The translations under genes were made by a program, and so were the position numbers. Shown piece by piece: positions 1 through 8,506 of a stretch of 64,000 nucleotides of DNA. This DNA comes from Streptomyces antibioticus (lineage in GTDB: Bacteria; Actinomycetota; Actinomycetes; Streptomycetales; Streptomycetaceae), in the NCBI RefSeq assembly GCF_002019855.1, contig NZ_CM007717.1:5629798-5693797 (forward strand), given 5' to 3'. A model generated the notes under the pieces. It ran no database searches, was not told the origin of the DNA, and saw nothing but the letters and a program-made list of their open reading frames with translations. Each line of letters begins with the position of its first letter. The first letter of the stretch is position 1.

Positions 1-2666
1 TCTACGGCTGGCGCGGCGCCTCCGTCGCCAACCTCGACGACTTCCCCGACCACTTCGCCCACGCCGACGGCACCCCCGCCACCCGACAGGCGCTCAGCGA
101 GAACCGCCGCAGCGGCGGCCGTCTCCTCGACCTCGCCAACGGCCTCGCCGAACCCCTGCGCGCCATGCACGCGGGCGTGGAGGCGCTCCGCCCGGCACCC
201 GGCGCCGAACGCGACGGCACGGTCCGCTGCGCCCTCCTGCCCACCCACGCCGAGGAGATCGACTGGATCGCCGACTCCGTTGCCCACCTCGTCGCCACCG
301 GCACGGCCCCCGGCGAGATCGCCGTGCTGTGCCGCACCGCCACCGACTTCGCGGAGATCCAGGGCGCCCTGGTCGCCCGGGACGTGCCCGTCGAGGTGGT
401 CGGCCTCTCCGGACTGCTGCACCTGCCCGAGGTCGCCGACCTGGTCGCCGTCTGCGAGGTGCTCCAGGACCCCGGCGCCAACGCCTCCCTGGTCCGGCTG
501 CTGACCGGCCCGCGCTGGCGCATCGGCCCCCGCGACCTCGCCCTCCTCGGACGGCGGGCCCGGCTGCTCGTCTCCCACGCGCGCGGGGACGACGACGGCG
601 ACCTCGACCGCCGTCTCGCCGAGGCCGTCGAGGGGGTCGACCCCTCCGAGGTGATATCGCTCGCGGACGCCCTCGACACCTTCCTGGAGACGCCGCTGGA
701 GGGCGCGCGCGACGACGGACTGCCCTTCTCGCCGGACGCGCGCGTGCGCTTCGCCCGGCTCGCCGCCGAACTGCGCGACCTGCGCCGCTCCCTGTCCGAC
801 CCGCTGATGGACGTCCTCCACCGCGTCCTCGCCGTCACCGGCCTGGAGGTCGAGCTGTCGGCGTCCCCGCACGCCCTGGCCGCCCGCCGCTGCGAGACCC
901 TGTCCAACTTCCTCGACGTCGCCGCGTCCTTCGCCGCCGCCGAGAGCGAGGCGAGCCTGCTCGCCTTCCTGGGCTTCCTGCGCACCGCCGCCCAGTACGA
1001 GAAGGGCCTCGACAACGCCCTGCCCGGCGGCGAGAACACCGTCAAGGTGCTCACCGCCCACAAGTCCAAGGGCCTCGAATGGGACGTCGTCGCCGTCCCC
1101 GGCCTGGTCAGCGGCACCTTCCCCAGCGGTCAGGGCCGCGAGAAGTGGACCGCCCAGGCCAAGGTGCTGCCGCACGCGCTGCGCGGCGACGCCGACACCC
1201 TGCCCGACATCGACGCCTGGGACTCCCGGGGCATGAAGTCCTTCCACGAGGCGATGAAGGACCACCAGCACACCGAGGAACTCCGCCTCGGCTACGTCAC
1301 GTTCACCCGCCCCCGCTCCCTCCTCCTCGGCTCCGGCCACTGGTGGGGCCCCACCCAGAAGAAACCGCGCGGCCCCTCCGACTTCCTGCACGCGCTGTAC
1401 GAGCACTGCGCGGCCGGACACGGCGAGATCGAGGCATGGGCCGACGAACCGGCGGAGGACGAGGAGAACCCCACCCTGCACGCGGCACGGGCCGACCAGG
1501 TCTGGCCGCTCCCGCTGGACGACGCCGCGCTCGCCCGCCGCCGTGCCGCCGCCGAGACGGTCCTCGCCCACCTGGACGCCCTCGCCGCACACGCGTCCGA
1601 CGACCCCGCCGCCACCGCCACCCACGATCCGGACATGTACGACGACCCGGACTGGCCGCCACCGCCCGACGGGGACGACGAGCACGACGGCTACGAGGCG
1701 TACGACGAGGAGGACCCGTTCGGCGACGACCCGTTCGAAGACGCCCCGTTCGGGGACGAGACCCTCGGGGACGACCCGTACGACGACACCACCCGGGTCA
1801 CCGTCCCCCACCAGGCCCCACCCCCCGAGCCCCCCGTCACCACCCCCGTCACCACCCCTGCCCCCACCCCCGATCCCGGCCGCCGCCGCCCCCGTCTCAC
1901 CCCGGAGGAGGCCCGTACCGTCGGCTCCTGGGACCGCGACCTCGACGCGCTCTCCGGGGAGCTGCTGCGCGCCCGCCGCGGCGTCACCGACGTCCCCCTG
2001 CCGACGACCCTGAGCGCCTCCCAGGTGCTGCGGCTGGCCACCGACCCCGACGGGCTCGCGCAGGAACTCGCGCGCCCCATGCCGCGCCCGCCGCAACCCG
2101 CCGCGCGCCGGGGCACCCGATTCCACGCCTGGGTGGAGGCCCGCTTCGAGGAACTGACGCTTCCGCTGCTGGAACCGGACGAACTGCCCGGCGCCGACGC
2201 GGAGATCGCCGACGAACACGACCTGGAGGCCCTCAAGGAGGCGTTCGAGCGCACCGACTACGCCCGCCGCACCCCCTACCGCGTCGAGGCCCCCTTCCAG
2301 CTCGCCCTCGCCGGACGCGTCGTACGGGGCCGGATCGACGCCGTCTACAAGGAGGGCGACGGCGCCTCGGCGACGTACGAGATCGTCGACTGGAAGACCA
2401 ACCGGCTGCGCACCGCCGACCCGCTCCAGCTCGCCCTGTACCGGCTCGCCTGGGCCGAGCAGCAGGGCGTCCCCGTGGAATCCGTCACAGCGGCGTTCCT
2501 CTATGTGCGCACCGGAGAGGTCGTACGGCCCGCCGGGCTGCCCGATCGTGCGGCCCTGGAGCGCCTGTTGACGGGCGAAGAGGCCGTTTCCGGCGACCGG
2601 GAAGGGCCGGCCGGGCAGGCGGACCGCGCCCGTCCGCCCGGCGAGGATGTCGGCGCGGGCCGATAG
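1..2666 (+). CDS. adnB: AdnB-type helicase-nuclease, 3' part (5' end outside window)
   Basis: C-terminal 887 residues of a UvrD/PcrA-type superfamily 1 helicase; the reading frame is open from base 3 and continues off the left edge. It begins inside helicase motif III (YGWRGAS). Motif V (TAHKSKGLEWDVV) lies near visible residue 347, and motif VI (YVTFTRPRS) near 426. A PD-(D/E)XK (RecB-type) nuclease motif, YEIVDWKTNR, lies near 793. Helicase plus C-terminal nuclease is the architecture of AdnA/AdnB, the actinobacterial RecBCD-like end-resection motor. The subunit next to nudC in mycobacteria is AdnB, hence the symbol. Between the two domains (about residues 540-600) is an acidic Asp/Glu/Pro linker with repeated DDPF/EDAPF-like units. 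The internal ATG at 165 is not the true start. Family is certain; the A versus B assignment rests on neighbours. Confidence 0.85.
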   Translation, partial: YGWRGASVANLDDFPDHFAHADGTPATRQALSENRRSGGRLLDLANGLAEPLRAMHAGVEALRPAPGAERDGTVRCALLPTHAEEIDWIADSVAHLVATGTAPGEIAVLCRTATDFAEIQGALVARDVPVEVVGLSGLLHLPEVADLVAVCEVLQDPGANASLVRLLTGPRWRIGPRDLALLGRRARLLVSHARGDDDGDLDRRLAEAVEGVDPSEVISLADALDTFLETPLEGARDDGLPFSPDARVRFARLAAELRDLRRSLSDPLMDVLHRVLAVTGLEVELSASPHALAARRCETLSNFLDVAASFAAAESEASLLAFLGFLRTAAQYEKGLDNALPGGENTVKVLTAHKSKGLEWDVVAVPGLVSGTFPSGQGREKWTAQAKVLPHALRGDADTLPDIDAWDSRGMKSFHEAMKDHQHTEELRLGYVTFTRPRSLLLGSGHWWGPTQKKPRGPSDFLHALYEHCAAGHGEIEAWADEPAEDEENPTLHAARADQVWPLPLDDAALARRRAAAETVLAHLDALAAHASDDPAATATHDPDMYDDPDWPPPPDGDDEHDGYEAYDEEDPFGDDPFEDAPFGDETLGDDPYDDTTRVTVPHQAPPPEPPVTTPVTTPAPTPDPGRRRPRLTPEEARTVGSWDRDLDALSGELLRARRGVTDVPLPTTLSASQVLRLATDPDGLAQELARPMPRPPQPAARRGTRFHAWVEARFEELTLPLLEPDELPGADAEIADEHDLEALKEAFERTDYARRTPYRVEAPFQLALAGRVVRGRIDAVYKEGDGASATYEIVDWKTNRLRTADPLQLALYRLAWAEQQGVPVESVTAAFLYVRTGEVVRPAGLPDRAALERLLTGEEAVSGDREGPAGQADRARPPGEDVGAGR

Positions 2667-2676
2667 GCTCGTGACC

Positions 2677-4089
2677 ATGAGCCATCCCGTTGACACCGAC
2701 GTCAGCGCCGTCCGCACATTCATCGAGCAGCACCGCGCCGCCTTCCTCGACGACCTCGCCGAGTGGCTGCGCATCCCCTCGGTGTCGGCGCAGCCCGACC
2801 ACGCCCCCGATGTGCGCCGCAGCGCGGACTGGCTCGCCGCGAAGCTCGAGGAGACCGGCTTCCCGGTCGCCGAGGTCTGGCCGACCGCCGGCGCGCCCGC
2901 CGTCTACGCGGAGTGGCCCTCCGACGACCCCGAGGCGCCGACCGTCCTGGTCTACGGCCACCACGACGTGCAGCCCGCCGCCGTCGAGGACGGCTGGGAC
3001 AGCGACCCCTTCGAGCCCGTCGTCCGCGGCAACCGCCTCTACGCGCGCGGGGCCGCCGACGACAAGGGGCAGGTCTTCTTCCACACCCTCGGTGTCCGCG
3101 CCCACCTCGCCGCCACCGGCCGCACCGCCCCGGCCGTCCATCTGAAGCTGCTGATCGAGGGCGAGGAGGAGTCCAGCTCCCCGCACTTCCGCGCGCTGGT
3201 CGAGGCGCACGCCGAGCGGCTCGCCGCCGACGCCGTGATCGTCTCCGACACCGGCATGTGGTCCGAGGACACCCCCACCGTGTGCACCGGCATGCGCGGC
3301 CTCGCCGAGTGCGAGATCCGGCTGTCCGGCCCCGACCAGGACATCCACTCCGGGTCCTTCGGCGGCGCCGTGCCCAATCCGGCGACCGTGGCCGCCCGCC
3401 TGGTCGCCGCCCTGCACGACGAGCACGCGCGGGTGGCCGTCCCCGGCTTCTACGACGGCGTCGTGGAACTGACCGACCGCGAGCGCGAGCTGTTCGCCGA
3501 GCTGCCCTTCGACGAGGAGCGGTGGCTGCGCACGGCCCGCTCGCACGCCGCGTACGGCGAGACCGGGCACACCACCCTGGAGCGCGTGTGGGCCCGCCCC
3601 ACCGCCGAGGTCAACGGCATCGGCGGCGGCTACCAGGGCCCCGGCAGCAAGACGATCATCCCGGCCACCGCGTTCGTGAAGCTGTCCTTCCGGCTGGTCG
3701 CCGGGCAGGACCCGGACCAGGTGGAGAAGGCGGTCCGCGCCTGGGCCGCCGACCAGGTGCCCGCCGGGATCCGGTACGAGATCGCGTTCAGCCCCGCCAC
3801 GCGCCCGTGCCTGACGCCCTTGGACCACCCCGCCCTGCAGTCCGTCGTGCGCGCCATGGGCCGCGCCTTCGAGGGACCCGTCCGCTTCACCCGCGAAGGA
3901 GGCTCGGGACCGGCCGCCGACCTCCAGGAGGTCCTCGGCGCCCCCGTGCTCTTCCTCGGCATCTCGGTCCCCTCGGACGGCTGGCACGCGCCGAACGAGA
4001 AGGTCGAGCTGGACCTCCTCCTCAAGGGCGTCGAGACCACCGCGTACCTCTGGGGCGACCTCGCCGCGAACTGGCGCCGTGCGCCCTGA
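2677..4089 (+). CDS. M20-family dipeptidase/metallopeptidase
   Basis: 470-residue M20/M25/M40 zinc peptidase, expected to remove terminal residues from small peptides in the cytoplasm. Visible motifs are the first metal ligand region (YGHHDVQP), the bridging aspartate region (GAADDKGQ) and the catalytic glutamates (EGEEESSS). A dimerisation domain follows, and a late metal-site region (EGGSGPAADL, SDGWHAPNE) matches the family. An ATG at 2647 overlaps the helicase stop, but I prefer ATG 2677. A -10-like TAGGCT ends eight bases upstream and no ribosome site is present, which fits a leaderless Streptomyces mRNA; GTG 2671 is also in frame. The true substrate cannot be read from sequence. Confidence 0.88.
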   Translation: MSHPVDTDVSAVRTFIEQHRAAFLDDLAEWLRIPSVSAQPDHAPDVRRSADWLAAKLEETGFPVAEVWPTAGAPAVYAEWPSDDPEAPTVLVYGHHDVQPAAVEDGWDSDPFEPVVRGNRLYARGAADDKGQVFFHTLGVRAHLAATGRTAPAVHLKLLIEGEEESSSPHFRALVEAHAERLAADAVIVSDTGMWSEDTPTVCTGMRGLAECEIRLSGPDQDIHSGSFGGAVPNPATVAARLVAALHDEHARVAVPGFYDGVVELTDRERELFAELPFDEERWLRTARSHAAYGETGHTTLERVWARPTAEVNGIGGGYQGPGSKTIIPATAFVKLSFRLVAGQDPDQVEKAVRAWAADQVPAGIRYEIAFSPATRPCLTPLDHPALQSVVRAMGRAFEGPVRFTREGGSGPAADLQEVLGAPVLFLGISVPSDGWHAPNEKVELDLLLKGVETTAYLWGDLAANWRRAP

Positions 4090-4172
4090 CGGCACCGCGC
4101 ACCGCCCCTCCCGCACATTCCGCTGAACCACCCGCCGAATCAACCGTTCCACCGGGGGAGTTGGAAGCACCC

Positions 4173-5117
4173 GTGACCACCTGGACCGACCAGAACGCCG
4201 AACGGCCCATCTCGCTCACCGCGCCCAGCGGCATCGACCGCGCCGCGCACCACCGGCTCGACGAGGCGTGGCTCGCCGCGGCGTGGAGCCACCCCAGCAC
4301 GCGCTGTTTCGTCGTCTCCGGTGGCCAGGTCCTGATCGACGAGACGCCCGACGGCCGCACCGAACTGGTCATGACCCCGTCCTTCGAGGCGCCCCTCACC
4401 GAGGCGCACCGCTACTTCCTGGGCACCGACGAGGACGGCGTCAGCTACTTCGCCCTCCAGAAGGACGCCCTGCCCGGCCGTATCGACCAGTCCGCGCGCC
4501 CCGCCGGGCTGCGCGAGGCCGGACTGCTGCTGTCGGCACGCGACGTGGGCCTGATGGTGCACGCGGTCGGCCTGGAGAACTGGCAGCGCACCCACCGCTT
4601 CTGCTCCCGCTGCGGCGAGCGCACGGTGATCGCCGCCGCCGGCCACATCCGCCGCTGCCCGGCCTGCGGTGCCGAGCACTACCCGCGCACCGACCCCGCG
4701 GTGATCATGGCCGTCACCGACGAGGACGACCGCATCCTGCTCGGCCGCCAGGTGCACTGGCCCGAGGGCCGCTTCTCGACGCTCGCCGGCTTCGTGGAGC
4801 CCGGCGAGTCCATCGAGCAGACCGTGCGCCGGGAGTGCTTCGAGGAGGTCGGCGTCACCGTCGGCCGCGTCGAGTACGTCGCCAGCCAGCCCTGGCCCTT
4901 CCCGTCCAGCCTCATGCTGGGCTTCGTGGCCCGCGCCACCTCCACCGACATCGACGTCGACGGCGACGAGATCCACGAGGCCCGCTGGTTCTCCCGCGAC
5001 GAACTGGGCGCGGCCTTCGAGTCCGGCGAGGTCCTGCCCCCGTACGGCATCTCGATCGCGGCCCGCCTGATCGAACTCTGGTACGGCAAGCCCCTCCCGA
5101 CCCGCACCTTCATCTGA
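4173..5117 (+). CDS. nudC: NAD(+) diphosphatase NudC
   Basis: 314-residue NADH pyrophosphatase that cleaves NAD(H), and in known cases NAD-capped RNA, to NMN and AMP. A four-cysteine zinc ribbon (CSRCGE, then CPACG) precedes the Nudix box, which runs from GFVEPGES through RRECFEEVG. It is followed by the subfamily signature SQPWPFPSS, which separates NudC from other Nudix enzymes. GTG 4173 is chosen because it follows a purine-rich ribosome site (GGAAG) and no ATG lies near; the open frame upstream runs through the M20 gene and is a shadow. A bidirectional hairpin separates it from the convergent mycoredoxin gene. Confidence 0.95.
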   Translation: MTTWTDQNAERPISLTAPSGIDRAAHHRLDEAWLAAAWSHPSTRCFVVSGGQVLIDETPDGRTELVMTPSFEAPLTEAHRYFLGTDEDGVSYFALQKDALPGRIDQSARPAGLREAGLLLSARDVGLMVHAVGLENWQRTHRFCSRCGERTVIAAAGHIRRCPACGAEHYPRTDPAVIMAVTDEDDRILLGRQVHWPEGRFSTLAGFVEPGESIEQTVRRECFEEVGVTVGRVEYVASQPWPFPSSLMLGFVARATSTDIDVDGDEIHEARWFSRDELGAAFESGEVLPPYGISIAARLIELWYGKPLPTRTFI

Positions 5118-5147
5118 CCCGCACAGCTTCATCTGACCGCACAGCAC

Positions 5148-5189
5148 GCCGAAGGGCGGCCCCCGGAACTCCGGGAGCCGCCCTTCGGC
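5148..5189. terminator. Bidirectional terminator between nudC and mycoredoxin gene
   Basis: A 13-bp perfect inverted repeat (GCCGAAGGGCGGC / GCCGCCCTTCGGC) with an inner stem, sitting between two convergent genes. There is no clear U-tract, as is common in Streptomyces. Confidence 0.8.
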
Positions 5190-5199
5190 ACAGGCGGAC

Positions 5200-5442
5200 C
5201 TACGCGCCGACCTTCTGCTTCACCTGCGCCAGAGACGGGTTCGTCAGCGTCGAGCCGTCCTCGAAGAGCAAGGTCGGCACTGTCTGATTCCCGCCGTTCG
5301 CCTTCTCCACGAACGCCGCGGACGCCGGGTCGTGCTCGATGTTGATCTCGGTGTACGCGATGCCCTCGCGGTCGAGCTGCTTCTTCAGCCGCTGGCAGTA
5401 GCCGCACCACGTGGTGCTGTACATCGTCACAGTGCCCAGCAT
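5200..5442 (-). CDS. mrx1: Mycoredoxin / glutaredoxin-like protein
   Basis: 80-residue thioredoxin-fold protein with the active site W-C13-G-Y-C16 and the cis-proline region TVPTLLF. The family (mycoredoxin-1) reduces mycothiol mixed disulfides in actinobacteria, which use mycothiol instead of glutathione. The ATG at 5442 gives the normal family length. Its SigR-type promoter at 5492-5518 (GGGAAT-N18-GTT) places it in the disulfide-stress regulon, matching its function. It is divergent from uvrD2. An in-frame open extension upstream lacks family similarity and is not used. Confidence 0.92.
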   Translation of the reverse strand: MLGTVTMYSTTWCGYCQRLKKQLDREGIAYTEINIEHDPASAAFVEKANGGNQTVPTLLFEDGSTLTNPSLAQVKQKVGA

Positions 5443-5491
5443 GTCTCTCGTGCTCCTTCGGCGGGTCGGGGAGAGCGGTCGCAGGGAGGAG

Positions 5492-5518
5492 AACGTACTT
5501 GAAAGCGCAGGCATTCCC
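5492..5518 (-). promoter_or_regulatory. SigR-dependent promoter of mycoredoxin gene
   Basis: On the minus strand: GGGAAT (5518-5513), an 18-nt spacer, then GTT (5494-5492). This matches the SigR consensus GGAAT-N18-GTT exactly and lies 50 nt upstream of the ATG. The same form occurs upstream of sigR in this window. Confidence 0.8.
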
Positions 5519-5644
5519 GGAGCGCACGGGAACGCTCCGGGACGGGAGCGGACGGGCGTGACCTCCGCCGCATTAGTACGACCGCAGGGCCCCACCTGTG
5601 GACAACCGGCTCGCCCGTCTCCGCCGACCTGGCAGCATGGCCAT

Positions 5645-7849
5645 GTGACAGCAGCAACGCACTCCCCCCTCTTCCCGCGGGTACCGGACTCGGCCGACGC
5701 GGTGCTCGAAGGGCTCGACCCCGAGCAGCGCGAGGTGGCCACCGCCCTGCACGGTCCGGTGTGCGTGCTGGCCGGAGCCGGTACGGGCAAGACCCGGGCG
5801 ATCACCCACCGCATCGCCTACGGGGTGCGCGCCGGCATCCTCCAGCCCTCCAGCGTGCTCGCCGTCACCTTCACCAACCGTGCCGCCGGCGAGATGCGCG
5901 GCCGGCTGCGCCAGCTCGGCGCCCAGGGCGTGCAGGCCCGCACCTTCCACTCCGCGGCCCTGCGCCAGCTCCAGTACTTCTGGCCGAAAGCCATCGGTGG
6001 CTCGCTGCCCCGGCTCGTCGACCGCAAGATCCAGCTCGTCGCCGACGCGGCCGCCGCCTGCCGGATCCGCCTCGACCGCGGTGAGCTGCGGGACGCCACC
6101 GCGGAGATCGAGTGGTGCAAGGTCACCCAGACCGTCCCCGCCGACTACGCCGCCGCCGCGGCCGAGGCGGGCCGCGAGGCCCCGCGCGACCCCGCCGAGA
6201 TCGCCCAGCTCTACGCCGCCTACGAGAACCTCAAGCGCGACCGCGCGGTCATCGACTTCGAGGACGTCCTGCTACTGACCGTCGCCGTCCTCCAGGACCG
6301 GCGGGACATCGCCGAACAGGTCCGGGCCCAGTACCAGCACTTCGTGGTCGACGAGTACCAGGACGTCAGCCCGCTCCAGCAGCGCCTGCTGGAGCTGTGG
6401 CTCGGAGAGCGGGACTCCCTGTGCGTCGTCGGCGACGCCAGCCAGACGATCTACTCCTTCACCGGCGCCACCCCCGACCACCTCCTCGACTTCCGCACCC
6501 GCCACCCCGGCGCCACCGTCGTCAAACTGGTCCGCGACTACCGCTCCACCCCCCAGGTCGTCCATCTGGCCAACGGTCTGCTCTCCCAGGCCCGCGGCCG
6601 GGCCGCCGACCACCGCCTGGAGCTGATCTCCCAGCGCGGCCCCGGGCCCGACCCCGCCTACACCGAGTACACCGACGAGCCCGCCGAGGCCGAGGGCGCC
6701 GCCCGCCGGATCAGGGAACTGCTGGCCGCCGGCGTCCCGGCCGCCGAGATCGCGATCCTGTTCCGCACCAACGCCCAGTCCGAGACCTACGAACAGGCCC
6801 TCGCCGACGCCGGCATCCCCTACCAGCTCCGCGGCGCCGAGCGGTTCTTCGACCGGCCCGAGGTCCGCAAGGCCACGGTGGCCCTGCGCGGCGCGGCCCG
6901 CTTCGGCGCCAACGACACCCTCCTCGAGGACACCGTCGACCTGCCCTCCCAGGTGCGTGCCGTCCTCTCCGGCGAGGGCTGGACCCCACAGCCGCCGGCC
7001 GGCTCCGGAGCCGTCAGAGAACGCTGGGAGTCCCTGGCCGCGCTGGTGAACCTCGCCCAGGACTTCGCCGCCGCCGGCCCCGGCGCCACCCTCGCCGACC
7101 TGGTCGCCGAACTCGACGAGCGGGCGAACGCCCAGCACGCCCCCACCGTCCAGGGCGTCACCCTCGCCTCCCTGCACTCCGCCAAGGGCCTGGAGTGGGA
7201 CGTCGTCTTCCTGGTGGGCGTCGCCGAGGGCATGATGCCGATCACCTACGCCAGGACCGACGAGCAGATCGAGGAGGAGCGCCGCCTCCTCTATGTCGGG
7301 GTGACCCGGGCCCGCGAGCGCCTCCATGTCTCCTGGGCGGTGTCCCGCGCGCCCGGGGGCCGCCCGAGCCGCCGTCCCAGCCGCTTCCTCGACGGACTGC
7401 GCCCCGGCTCGGGGACGGCGGCGGGCCGCACCGGCTCCCTGGCCTCCGGAGGCGTCGAGCGCGGCTTCTCCGGCGCCGTCGTGGGCACGCCCGACGTGCC
7501 GCGCCGCAGACAGCGCACCCCGGCCCGCTGCCGGGTCTGCGGGCGCACCCTCACCGACGCCGGCGAGATGAAGCTGATGCGCTGCGAGGGCTGCCCCTCC
7601 GACATGGACGAGGGGCTCTACGAACGGCTGCGGGAGTGGCGCGAGGTGCAGGCGCGGAACAACGGACAGCCCGCGTTCTGCGTCTTCACCGACAAGACCC
7701 TGATGGCCATCGCCGAGTCCGTCCCCGAGGAGGCGGGCGAGCTGGCGCGGATCCCCGGGGTCGGCGTGCGCAAGCTCAACCGTTACGGCGCCGAGGTGTT
7801 GGCCCTCTGCGCGGGCCGGCCCCTCGCCGAGGAAGAAGTCGGGGACTGA
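5645..7849 (+). CDS. uvrD2: ATP-dependent DNA helicase UvrD2 with HRDC domain
   Basis: 734-residue superfamily 1 3'-5' DNA helicase. It has Walker A GAGTGKT, DEYQD (motif II), the ASQTIYSFTGA region (motif III), SAKGLEWDVVF (motif V) and the YVGVTRARE region (motif VI). The C-terminus carries a four-cysteine knuckle (CRVCG, then CEGC) followed by an HRDC-like domain (IAESVPEEAGELARIPGVG). That combination is the mark of actinobacterial UvrD2 rather than UvrD1. GTG 5645 is chosen as the start (VTAATHSPLFPRV); the longer open frame upstream crosses the divergent mycoredoxin promoter. The gene is followed directly by the wblC promoter. Confidence 0.92.
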   Translation: MTAATHSPLFPRVPDSADAVLEGLDPEQREVATALHGPVCVLAGAGTGKTRAITHRIAYGVRAGILQPSSVLAVTFTNRAAGEMRGRLRQLGAQGVQARTFHSAALRQLQYFWPKAIGGSLPRLVDRKIQLVADAAAACRIRLDRGELRDATAEIEWCKVTQTVPADYAAAAAEAGREAPRDPAEIAQLYAAYENLKRDRAVIDFEDVLLLTVAVLQDRRDIAEQVRAQYQHFVVDEYQDVSPLQQRLLELWLGERDSLCVVGDASQTIYSFTGATPDHLLDFRTRHPGATVVKLVRDYRSTPQVVHLANGLLSQARGRAADHRLELISQRGPGPDPAYTEYTDEPAEAEGAARRIRELLAAGVPAAEIAILFRTNAQSETYEQALADAGIPYQLRGAERFFDRPEVRKATVALRGAARFGANDTLLEDTVDLPSQVRAVLSGEGWTPQPPAGSGAVRERWESLAALVNLAQDFAAAGPGATLADLVAELDERANAQHAPTVQGVTLASLHSAKGLEWDVVFLVGVAEGMMPITYARTDEQIEEERRLLYVGVTRARERLHVSWAVSRAPGGRPSRRPSRFLDGLRPGSGTAAGRTGSLASGGVERGFSGAVVGTPDVPRRRQRTPARCRVCGRTLTDAGEMKLMRCEGCPSDMDEGLYERLREWREVQARNNGQPAFCVFTDKTLMAIAESVPEEAGELARIPGVGVRKLNRYGAEVLALCAGRPLAEEEVGD

Positions 7850-7862
7850 TGCGAACTCGTCG

Positions 7863-7902
7863 AAAAAATAGTTTGCGCATGCCCCGGCAATCCCCATAGG
7901 TT
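7863..7902 (+). promoter_or_regulatory. wblC promoter with A-rich element before -35
   Basis: AAAAAATA (7863-7870), then a -35 TTGCGC (7873-7878), an 18-nt spacer, and a -10 TAGGTT (7897-7902). WhiB7/WblC is known to activate promoters, including its own, that have an A/T-rich stretch just upstream of the -35, contacted by its AT-hook. This layout therefore fits autoactivation. Confidence 0.7.
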
Positions 7903-8016
7903 CTTAGACACGGGAACGGCGGCCTTCTCGGAGGCCCTGATTCCGTGTTCTACTTTCATATCCGCAGGATCGGGCTCACCCCTGGTCCCCCTAGACGCCG
8001 AGAGGAGGCGATTCCA

Positions 8017-8343
8017 GTGATCATCATCAACAGCAGCAGCTTCATCAGCTCCGCCAAAGTGACCGATCGTCCGGTCGTCTCCACGTGCATGCTCGGCGCC
8101 TCCAACCTGGGCACCGGTCTGTCCGGCATTCGTGCCGAGCTGCCGGCGTCCTCCTCCGTTGCCCCCACGGGTCTTCTCACCCGTGAGCGCGATGAGCGAC
8201 CGACCGAGGCACTGGAAGCAGTAGAGGCACAGGCGCATGTCTATGCCTTCGCGGCGGCCGGTGCCGGATTCCGGAAGCAGACGACGCAGCACGACCTGAT
8301 GTGGGCCTTCCGTGGGCCAGAACCCTGGAGTGATCCAGCCTGA
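8017..8343 (+). CDS. Upstream ORF in the wblC leader (108 codons)
   Basis: A 108-residue frame in the wblC leader, starting on GTG 8017 behind a strong ribosome site (AGAGGAGG at 8001-8008). The product is Ser/Ala-rich and resembles no family I know. The stop codon TGA lies within a small inverted repeat (CCTGATC/GATCAGG), followed 25 nt later by an intrinsic terminator. whiB7/wblC genes are known to be controlled by uORF-dependent transcription attenuation: slowed translation under ribosome-targeting antibiotics favours readthrough. The role is therefore probably regulatory, though the peptide is long for a pure leader and might also act as a protein. Confidence 0.65.
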   Translation: MIIINSSSFISSAKVTDRPVVSTCMLGASNLGTGLSGIRAELPASSSVAPTGLLTRERDERPTEALEAVEAQAHVYAFAAAGAGFRKQTTQHDLMWAFRGPEPWSDPA

Positions 8344-8424
8344 TCGTCGATCAGGCCGGCGCCTTCAGGGCCGCGGAACCCCACCCGGGATCCGCGGCCC
8401 TTCTGTTTGTCCCCGCACGGGGAC
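8339..8424 (+). terminator. wblC attenuator: intrinsic terminator after the uORF
   Basis: Three hairpins in a row. The first is CCTGATC-GTC-GATCAGG (8339-8355), overlapping the uORF stop. The second is a 10-bp perfect stem GGGCCGCGGA/TCCGCGGCCC (8368-8377 and 8391-8400), followed by the U-rich TTCTGTTTGT. The third is GTCCCC/GGGGAC (8409-8424). The middle one is a classic intrinsic terminator placed before the wblC coding region. Confidence 0.75.
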
Positions 8425-8506
8425 GAACGGGCGAAGGGGCCTCGGGACAAGAAACGCCGACACCCGGCCCAACAGGGCCGGACCGACCAGACGAGGAAGA
8501 CGAATC

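Noticed and set aside
2485..4170. Long minus-strand ORF (561 codons) opposite the M20 peptidase gene
   Set aside because: It is the mirror frame of a clearly coding gene, with Gly/Ala/Arg/Val-rich composition and no family motifs; such frames are expected at this GC content.
6272..7897. Long minus-strand ORF opposite uvrD2
   Set aside because: Shadow of uvrD2; low-complexity product and no ribosome site.
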